Shown here: positions 8,876 to 14,428 of the stretch, in pieces
Numbering within the stretch: the first letter of the stretch is position 1
How the letters are laid out: every line of letters starts with the position of its first letter
NCBI GenBank assembly: GCA_038750655.1
Contig: JBCDGZ010000096.1
Location: forward strand, 1-31,163
Direction: 5' to 3'
Length of the DNA: 31,163 bases
Origin: JBCDGZ01 sp038750655
GTDB lineage: Bacteria; Bacteroidota; Bacteroidia; Chitinophagales; Saprospiraceae
Notes under the pieces: model-generated
Database searches by the model: none
What the model was told of the DNA's origin: nothing
The model's input: only the letters and a program-made list of their open reading frames with translations
Translations under genes and position numbers: made by a program

Positions 8876-9733
8876 TTAGTGCGTCAACCAACGGAGGAAA
8901 TCCGGCAGCACCTTCGCCCAGGTCGCGGCATTGTGTTCGCCATTCTCTACCTCAATATAAGTCATCGCTTGTTCTGGATAGCCGATGCTTTTCAGGCTGC
9001 TCATCAAGGCCAGCGTATCGTCGATGGCGTCAATGATGCCGTTGTTGTTGCGGTCGCTGGTTTCGTCCTTGGTTCCGGCTTGCAGCCAAAATTGCAGGGC
9101 AGGGCGCTGGCCCCGGTGCTCCTCCACCATCTGATGGGCAATCCGATCGGCGTCCGGGGCGTCGGCTCGGAAAGGCTGGGAGCGCCACCAGAGAGAGCCG
9201 GAGAAGATGCCGACTTTGCTGAACACATCGGGGTGGTGCCAGGCGACGTCGAAGGCCGAGAGGCCGCCCAGCGAGCAGCCTGCGATGCTGTGCCCCTCAC
9301 TTTTACAGCCATAGTCAGATTGTAGAACCGGAAGTAGCTCATTTAGTAAGAATTGAGTATATTGAGAAGCCTTGCTTCCCCGGTTTAGATAATCTGCCTG
9401 TGCCGCTGTTCCATATTCTTGCATCCGGTCTCCAGCATGCACGGCTGCGACAACAAAAGGTACCTTGGGCCTGTTGCCGTAATGAGCCCGGAGTGCGACC
9501 GCTAGTTGCATCGCTTTCATGTCCTGACCATCGTTAAAAATAAGGCAAGGGTGGCGCCGGGTAAAGCGACGGCGGTGCCCGGGCGGTAGGTAAAGGTCGA
9601 CGCGTACACTTCGGTCGAGTGCCTCGGAAAATAGGGTTTTGGAGAGGGGAGCCTCAAAATTTTGTTGGGTAGGAGCAGAAAAGCCAAAAAGTTTGCAAAA
9701 TTTTATTTGGAAAGATTTTTTTGAAAATGCCAT
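8876..9733 (-). CDS. Esterase of the enterochelin esterase/EstD type (PF00756)
   Basis: A 285-residue alpha/beta hydrolase related to enterochelin esterase and S-formylglutathione hydrolase-like enzymes. Nucleophile S154 lies in GCSLGG (152-157), histidine H267 in GEHN, and DGQDM (68-72) is the usual first-strand motif. There is no convincing signal peptide: the first 20 residues are Lys- and Phe-rich, so it may be cytosolic. Residues 227-238 (DRNNNGIIDAID) match a calcium-binding EF-hand loop inserted just after the likely catalytic-acid strand (QAGTKDE). Ester substrate unknown. The start ATG at 9733 is the first in frame. It is divergent from the ATP-grasp gene at 10018, across a 284-nt regulatory gap. 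Confidence 0.88.
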   Translation of the reverse strand: MAFSKKSFQIKFCKLFGFSAPTQQNFEAPLSKTLFSEALDRSVRVDLYLPPGHRRRFTRRHPCLIFNDGQDMKAMQLAVALRAHYGNRPKVPFVVAAVHAGDRMQEYGTAAQADYLNRGSKASQYTQFLLNELLPVLQSDYGCKSEGHSIAGCSLGGLSAFDVAWHHPDVFSKVGIFSGSLWWRSQPFRADAPDADRIAHQMVEEHRGQRPALQFWLQAGTKDETSDRNNNGIIDAIDDTLALMSSLKSIGYPEQAMTYIEVENGEHNAATWAKVLPDFLRWLTH

Positions 9734-9867
9734 TTCATCGGTAATTTAATCGCACCTGTAATCAGGTCAACGGAATTTGATTTCGAATTATTGGAAAAAT
9801 GCTATATAAAATCCTGAAACTCTTTTTGATTTTAGTCCGTAAATCATTGTTTGTCAGTGACTTTAGC

Positions 9868-9898
9868 TTTATTTCTTCGTCTTTATGATGTATCTTTG
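9868..9898 (+). promoter_or_regulatory. Bacteroidota-type promoter for the ATP-grasp gene
   Basis: TTTA (9868-9871), a spacer of exactly 19 nt, then TATCTTTG (9891-9898) match the Bacteroidota vegetative promoter form TTTG-N19-TAnnTTTG with one mismatch in the upstream box. Transcription would start near 9905, giving a leader of about 110 nt before the ATG at 10018. Confidence 0.65.
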
Positions 9899-9901
9899 CA
9901 C

Positions 9902-9964
9902 TAAGTGTTGAAATTACACTTAAATAAGCCAAGTTGCAATGAACGAGAGCTGAATCGCAACTTG
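9902..9964 (+). other. Two tandem hairpins in the leader of the ATP-grasp gene
   Basis: TAAGTGT (9902-9908) pairs perfectly with ACACTTA (9916-9922) across a 7-nt loop. CAAGTTGC (9930-9937) pairs perfectly with GCAACTTG (9957-9964) across a 19-nt loop. Both lie between the promoter and the start codon at 10018. They are not followed by a T run, so they do not look like a plain terminator; a regulatory leader is possible. Confidence 0.45.
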
Positions 9965-10017
9965 AATTAAACATAAATACATAGTTTAAACCTTATAAAA
10001 AACCAGCATTGGGACTT

Positions 10018-11040
10018 ATGAAAAAAATCGGAATTCTCTACGGGCAGGAAAATACATTCCCCCAGGCTTTCATCGATCGGGTCAATGCCAAAAATGTAAA
10101 GGGCATCGAAGCCGAAGCCCTGCATGTCGAAGAAGTCATTCAAGGTGAAGCCACCAACTACGCCGTAATCATCGATCGCATCTCTCAGGATGTACCTTTT
10201 TACAGAGCTTATCTCAAGAATGCGGCCATTTGTGGTACCGCTGTGATTAATAACCCATTCTGGTGGTCTGCCGACGAGAAATTTTTTAATAATGCCCTGG
10301 CAACCAAAGTAGGCGTTCCCGTCCCAAAAACGGTTCTCTTGCCTTCTAAGGATATGCCAGCCGATACTGATGCCAATTCTTTCCGCAACTTGAAATTCCC
10401 GCTGGATTGGGAGAAGATTTTTGAATACATCGGTGGCTTCCCCGCCTATATGAAGCCTTTTGCCGGTGGCGGATGGAAAAATGTGTACAAACTGAATAAT
10501 GCTGACGAGCTGTTCGCCTCCTACAACGAAACAGCTCAACTTGTAATGATGCTGCAAGAGGAAATCAAGTTTACGGAGTATTTCCGCTGTTACTGCATCG
10601 GAGGCAAGGCGGTACGCATCATGCAGTATGAGCCCCGCAATCCCCACCACCTGCGCTATGTACAGGACGCTCAGCCCGTAGCCAAGAAGTTGTTGAACAC
10701 TATTGAGAAGTATGTGTTAAAGCTGAACGAAGCCTTGGGCTATGATTTCAATACGGTAGAATTCGCTGTTCGGGATGGTATTCCTTACGCGATCGACTTT
10801 TGTAACCCAGCGCCGGATGCGGAACTGACCTCTGTGGGGCAGGAAAACTTCGATTGGGTGGTTGAAGCGGCCGCTACAATGGCCATAGAGCGGGCGAAGG
10901 CGCACAAAGAGGGCAAGGACAACCTCACCTGGGGAACCTTTGTTCGCGAAGGGGTCGCTGGTCGGATTGTTGGCCCTAGAGCACCACGGACAAGGGCCGC
11001 AAAGAAGCCCGCTGCCAAAACGGCAAAGGCCGCTAAGTAG
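10018..11040 (+). CDS. ATP-grasp ligase, unknown substrate
   Basis: A 340-residue ATP-grasp enzyme, the family that joins a carboxylate to an amine or thiol through an acylphosphate. The N-terminal Rossmann-like part (MKKIGILYG) is followed by the ATP-grasp core: K146 in YMKPFAGGGWKNVY (ATP-binding Lys and Gly-rich loop), MLQEEIKF for adenine, and metal ligands E248 (NTVEF), D260 and N263 (DFCNPAPD). The last 25 residues are a Lys/Ala-rich basic tail (AAKKPAAKTAKAAK) that is not part of the fold. The ATG at 10018 is used; an in-frame TTG three codons upstream is unlikely. A promoter and a two-hairpin leader precede it. It is followed by a glutamine amidotransferase and a circularly permuted ATP-grasp gene on the same strand, which points to a small biosynthetic pathway. 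The substrate cannot be predicted. Confidence 0.88.
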   Translation: MKKIGILYGQENTFPQAFIDRVNAKNVKGIEAEALHVEEVIQGEATNYAVIIDRISQDVPFYRAYLKNAAICGTAVINNPFWWSADEKFFNNALATKVGVPVPKTVLLPSKDMPADTDANSFRNLKFPLDWEKIFEYIGGFPAYMKPFAGGGWKNVYKLNNADELFASYNETAQLVMMLQEEIKFTEYFRCYCIGGKAVRIMQYEPRNPHHLRYVQDAQPVAKKLLNTIEKYVLKLNEALGYDFNTVEFAVRDGIPYAIDFCNPAPDAELTSVGQENFDWVVEAAATMAIERAKAHKEGKDNLTWGTFVREGVAGRIVGPRAPRTRAAKKPAAKTAKAAK

Positions 11041-11155
11041 GCGCAAAACGAAAAAATAAACGGTGTAGCACCAAAATTGGAAAGAATTTTGAACTCTTTT
11101 GGTAGCTATATCGATTAAGATTAAAATTTCATGATAGAAGGTTTTAGGTTAGAAA

Positions 11156-11221
11156 CAGAATTAAAAAAATTCTGAATGTAGAGAATCGGACACCTGGCAC
11201 CCAAACGCCAGGGGTCCGATT
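11156..11221 (+). terminator. Hairpins between ATP-grasp and amidotransferase genes, terminator-like
   Basis: Within the 228-nt gap 11041-11268, AATCGGACACCTGGC (11184-11198) pairs with GCCAGGGGTCCGATT (11207-11221) with one mismatch and an 8-nt loop, followed by TATTCATT. Just before it, CAGAATT (11156-11162) pairs with AATTCTG (11168-11174). A third, AT-rich stem lies at 11072-11091. The GC-rich hairpin looks like a terminator or partial attenuator inside the gene cluster. Confidence 0.6.
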
Positions 11222-11268
11222 ATTCATTAACCGCCAACTTTAGCTCCACTCGCAAACAAACTACTTCA

Positions 11269-12090
11269 ATGGAAAATAAACTCCAACTGGCTATCCTCGA
11301 TATGTACGACAATACTCCTAATCAGGGGATGCGAGCCATACAAAGCATTGTCAAAATGTTCGATCATAAGGTCGATTGGCAAATCTTTGATGTTAGGGCC
11401 AAGCACGAGGTGCCGGATACGAGTTTTGACATTTACATTTGTTCGGGTGGCCCCGGTGATCCTCGCGAAGGGGATGGAATCTGGGACCAGCGCTTTTTTC
11501 AGTTGCTGGATGAATTGTGGGCGATTAATGCCAAGGAGGCCGCTCCTTCAAAGTATGTCTTCTTTATCTGCCATTCCTTTCAGATGGCTTGCTACCACTT
11601 CGATCTGGCCCTGGTCACTGAGCGCAGATCGCGTTCTTTCGGTACTTTTCCAACACACAAAACCAAAGCTGGGGAAATGGAGCCGCTGTTCGGTAAGTTA
11701 CCCGATCCCTTCTATGTAGCTGATTTCCGCGACTATCAGGTTGTTCAACCCAAACTCGATGCCTTTGAGGAAATGGGGGCGGAGGTGCTGGTATTGGAGA
11801 AAATTCGTCCGCACATTCCGCTGGAAAGAGCCATCATGGCCATCCGCTTTTCGGAAGCTTTCTTTGGAACCCAGTTTCATCCTGAGGCGGACCCCGAAGG
11901 GATGTTGATTCACTTCAGTCAGGAAGACAAGAAAACCGCTATAATTGAACAACACGGACAAGAAAAATACGATCAGATGATGGCTGATTTGAACGATCCT
12001 TTCAAAATTGAGCTGACTCATCAACAGATAATACCGACCTTCTTGGACCACGCTATCAAGGCCCTATCCAAGATTGTACAGCACGCTTGA
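11269..12090 (+). CDS. Class I glutamine amidotransferase-like protein
   Basis: A 273-residue class I glutamine amidotransferase (GATase1), the domain that hydrolyses glutamine and passes ammonia to a partner. The triad is intact: C101 in FICHSF (in place of the common GICLGHQ, so the nucleophile elbow is divergent), H204 and E206 in TQFHPEAD. The oxyanion strand reads CSGGPGDPREGDG. The C-terminal extension of about 60 residues after HPE is helical and charged. It is a stand-alone domain, so the ammonia acceptor should be made by a partner; the two flanking ATP-grasp enzymes are the obvious candidates, since amide-forming ligases of that family often work with amidotransferases. It lies 53 nt upstream of the permuted ATP-grasp gene (probable operon) and 228 nt downstream of the first one. 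Cytosolic: no signal peptide. Confidence 0.85.
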   Translation: MENKLQLAILDMYDNTPNQGMRAIQSIVKMFDHKVDWQIFDVRAKHEVPDTSFDIYICSGGPGDPREGDGIWDQRFFQLLDELWAINAKEAAPSKYVFFICHSFQMACYHFDLALVTERRSRSFGTFPTHKTKAGEMEPLFGKLPDPFYVADFRDYQVVQPKLDAFEEMGAEVLVLEKIRPHIPLERAIMAIRFSEAFFGTQFHPEADPEGMLIHFSQEDKKTAIIEQHGQEKYDQMMADLNDPFKIELTHQQIIPTFLDHAIKALSKIVQHA

Positions 12091-12143
12091 CATTCGATAT
12101 AGTATTATTCTAAAATCACCATAACACCCCCAACTCCCCAACC

Positions 12144-13337
12144 ATGATTACTGATATTCGTGAACAATATAATCAACTGTTCGCCTCGACCCGCTATCAG
12201 GAATTACTCGATTCCATCGCCGAAAGATTCAACCACCGACCGCCTTTTAAAATCGCCGAAACGCCAGTCTTCGTTCCTCGCGCGCTGAAAGATAAGCTCT
12301 TTCAGGCCTGTGAAGAAATCACGGATGTGATCTGCCGCCCCGATTTCAAGGAGCGCTCGAAGGGCGCTATCCTCGCCGGGCAGGTCGTCCCCAACGAAGA
12401 CGAGCATACCATCTTTTTACAGATGGATTTTGGTATCTGCCGTGATGAAAATGGCGAGCTGACGCCCCAACTGATCGAGGTTCAAGGCTTCCCTTCGCTC
12501 TACTTTTTTCAGGATCATTTGGCCGCCGCCTACCGCAAGTATTTTGATATTCCCGACAATTATACTCACCTCTTTAATGGCCTCACTCCCGAAACCTACC
12601 TCGACCTGCTGAAGCGAACCATCGTTGGCGACAGCAATCCCGAGAATGTCATCTTGCTGGAAGTAGAACCAGAAAAACAAGCGACTTACATCGATTTTGT
12701 CTGCGGAGAGGCCCTGCTGGGCGTAAAAACGAAGTGTGTCAGTGAGCTGATGGTAGAGGGAAAAGACCTTTATTACCTCAATGAACAAGGTCGGAAGGTC
12801 GGCGTCGAGAAAATCGTCAATCGAGTGATCTTTGATGAGTTGATCAAGCGGGATGACATCAAGCGTAATTTCTATTTTACCAAAGAAGCCAACGTCAAAT
12901 GGGTGGGCCACCCGCATTGGTTCTTCCGCATCAGCAAGCATACCCTACCACTACTTGACAGTCAATACGTGCCTAAATCCATCTTTCTGAATGACCTGGA
13001 GGAGATTCCGGAAGACCTACACAACTACGTCCTCAAACCGCTGTATTCCTTTGCGGGTACTGGAGTGGTCATCAACCTCAATCGCTTTGACATCGAAGCC
13101 ATCACCGACAAGGAGAACTACATCCTACAACGTAAAGTGAGCTACGCCCCGATTATTAAAACCCCAGATCAGTTCGCCAAATGCGAGCTGCGCATGCTCA
13201 TGCTCTGGGAGCCCGGCGCCGATCGGCCCAAGATGGTCAATAACCTGGCGCGCATCAGCAAGGGCGAGATGATTGGTGTACGCTACAACAAGGGAAAGAA
13301 TTGGGTTGGTGGCAGTGTTGGCTTTTTCGAGCAATAA
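12144..13337 (+). CDS. Circularly permuted ATP-grasp enzyme, unknown substrate
   Basis: A 397-residue protein I read as a circularly permuted ATP-grasp enzyme, the arrangement of glutathionylspermidine-synthase-like and CP_ATPgrasp families. In ordinary ATP-grasp enzymes the ATP lysine comes first and the metal ligands last. Here the acidic metal region is near the N-terminus (D95 in MDFGI; E112 in LIEVQGFPSL) and the ATP-binding strand is near the C-terminus (K298 in YVLKPL, then FAGTGV at about 304-309). The C-terminus has a conserved-looking RISKGEMIGVRYN stretch. There is no signal peptide, so it is cytosolic. It follows the amidotransferase by 53 nt and no terminator lies between them. 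Together with the ligase at 10018 it suggests two successive amide or peptide bonds, with one ammonia step. The permutation is an inference from motif order. Confidence 0.75.
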   Translation: MITDIREQYNQLFASTRYQELLDSIAERFNHRPPFKIAETPVFVPRALKDKLFQACEEITDVICRPDFKERSKGAILAGQVVPNEDEHTIFLQMDFGICRDENGELTPQLIEVQGFPSLYFFQDHLAAAYRKYFDIPDNYTHLFNGLTPETYLDLLKRTIVGDSNPENVILLEVEPEKQATYIDFVCGEALLGVKTKCVSELMVEGKDLYYLNEQGRKVGVEKIVNRVIFDELIKRDDIKRNFYFTKEANVKWVGHPHWFFRISKHTLPLLDSQYVPKSIFLNDLEEIPEDLHNYVLKPLYSFAGTGVVINLNRFDIEAITDKENYILQRKVSYAPIIKTPDQFAKCELRMLMLWEPGADRPKMVNNLARISKGEMIGVRYNKGKNWVGGSVGFFEQ

Positions 13338-13488
13338 GCCAGGATTTACTATAGTCATAATCGTGTAAAAAACAGGAGGCTTTACAAAATAAGGCCATTA
13401 CAATTCGTTAGTAGAGCATTGCCTGCGTAGCGACTGATTCGATATTCATAGGTATCCTGTTGCATCCTTTTGATTATTGAACTGTCTC

Positions 13489-13518
13489 TTTAATAGGAAA
13501 TGCTTCTCATAACATTTG
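13489..13518 (+). promoter_or_regulatory. Weak Bacteroidota-type promoter for the GIN-domain gene
   Basis: TTTA (13489-13492), an 18-nt spacer, and AACATTTG (13511-13518) fit the TTTG/TAnnTTTG form with one mismatch in each box. It lies 18 nt before the ATG at 13537, giving a very short leader. Confidence 0.3.
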
Positions 13519-13536
13519 TATAAAACTATAGTACGC

Positions 13537-14229
13537 ATGAAAAATACCGTAAAGAATTGGGGCTTCCTCCTGAGCCTCCTAGCCATCAGTTTCTCCACCC
13601 TTTCTGCCCAACAAAGCCTGGAACCTTTCGATGAGGTGTACCTCAAAGGCAATATCAAGGTTTATCTCCAAGAAGGGGAGGACTATCAGGTGGATGTTGA
13701 TAAATACGACGACAGTAAGCTCTCCATCACAGTCGATCGCGGCATCCTCAAGATCAAGCGCAAAAAGCTGCTCAACTACAAGCAATACGAAGACGAGCCT
13801 ATTCGGATCGACATTACTTACAAAAGACTTCGTGGTATCAAGGCGACAGCGGGCACGCAAGTGCGCAATGTTGGTACTATAAAAGGCGACCAGCTGGAAG
13901 TCGATTTCGGCAGCGGCGCTCAGGGCAAGCTGGAGCTTGATGTCAACGACCTGCAAGCGGAAGCCTCCGAAGGAGCGCAGCTCAGGCTGCGCGGCCGCAG
14001 TGAGTCGGTTAGAGTAAAGGTTGCCACCGGCGCTCAGTTCGAAGCCTTTAACCTCGATTCTGAGTACGCCTACGTCAAGGCTAATACCGGCGCTCAGGCC
14101 GAGGTCACGGCCAATAAAGCCATCGAAGCCTCTGCCCACACCGGCGGCCAGATCGACTACAAAGGCTCACCGGATAAGATTGACATTAGCGATAATTTGG
14201 GCGGGGATATTACTCGCCGGGGGCGGTAG
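13537..14229 (+). CDS. GIN-domain (DUF2807) secreted beta-solenoid protein
   Basis: A 230-residue exported protein with a signal peptide (1-24, ending TLSAQ) and the head-GIN domain (PF10988, formerly DUF2807). The FDEVYLKGNIKVYLQEG opening is diagnostic. From residue 106 a G-x-Q tripeptide recurs at G106, G127, G146, G165, G185 and G203, every 18-21 residues (GTQ, GAQ four times, GGQ). This marks the successive turns of a right-handed beta-helix. Members of the family are cell-envelope proteins of unclear role, often named putative auto-transporter adhesins without direct proof. The ATG at 13537 is used rather than an in-frame TTG at 13516, since it opens the signal peptide. It converges with the receptor gene on the minus strand, across a hairpin-rich gap. 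Confidence 0.9.
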   Translation: MKNTVKNWGFLLSLLAISFSTLSAQQSLEPFDEVYLKGNIKVYLQEGEDYQVDVDKYDDSKLSITVDRGILKIKRKKLLNYKQYEDEPIRIDITYKRLRGIKATAGTQVRNVGTIKGDQLEVDFGSGAQGKLELDVNDLQAEASEGAQLRLRGRSESVRVKVATGAQFEAFNLDSEYAYVKANTGAQAEVTANKAIEASAHTGGQIDYKGSPDKIDISDNLGGDITRRGR

Positions 14230-14428
14230 CGCCTTTGGCGCTGGGGGTGGACGGTCGGCACCTGCGGTGCTTCGGTGGACGGATGAATGAGCCGAAAAAA
14301 GAAGTGCGGAGCTGCGTACCTCTACGAATCACTACGCTAGGCCGTCCACCGTCCATCAAAATGCCAAAGGCCCCGAAGGGATGGCTATGCCACATTCCAC
14401 CGCCCATCAAAAAATGCCGCAGGCATTT
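14228..14428. repeat. Array of short three-base-loop hairpins between convergent genes
   Basis: Between the GIN gene stop and the receptor gene stop there are at least six perfect inverted repeats, each with a 3-nt loop: AGCGCC-TTT-GGCGCT (14228-14242), GCACC-TGC-GGTGC (14258-14270), GCC-AAA-GGC (14363-14371), CCC-GAA-GGG (14372-14380), TGGC-TAT-GCCA (14382-14392) and AAATGCC-GCA-GGCATTT (14412-14428). A longer inverted pair, GGTGGACGG (14274-14282) and CCGTCCACC (14342-14350), encloses the middle. The last hairpin overlaps the receptor stop codon. It may serve as a two-way terminator and is related to the element at 20165-20284. Confidence 0.7.
14359..14395 (+). repeat. Short interspersed hairpin element, copy A
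   Basis: A 37-nt unit reading AAATGCC-AAA-GGC, CCC-GAA-GGG, A, TGGC-TAT-GCCA, then CAT. It is nearly identical to copy C (20248-20284), differing only in two bases of the first loop (AAA here, GCA there). Both copies are preceded by GCCGTCCACCGTC (14341-14353 here). Confidence 0.75.

Noticed and set aside
9762..9974. 70-codon minus-strand frame in the divergent gap
   Set aside because: AT-rich, no domain, and it overlaps the promoter and leader hairpins of the ATP-grasp gene.
14341..14428. CRISPR-like array
   Set aside because: Repeat units are not regularly spaced, have no unique spacers of constant length and no cas genes are nearby; they are tandem hairpins.
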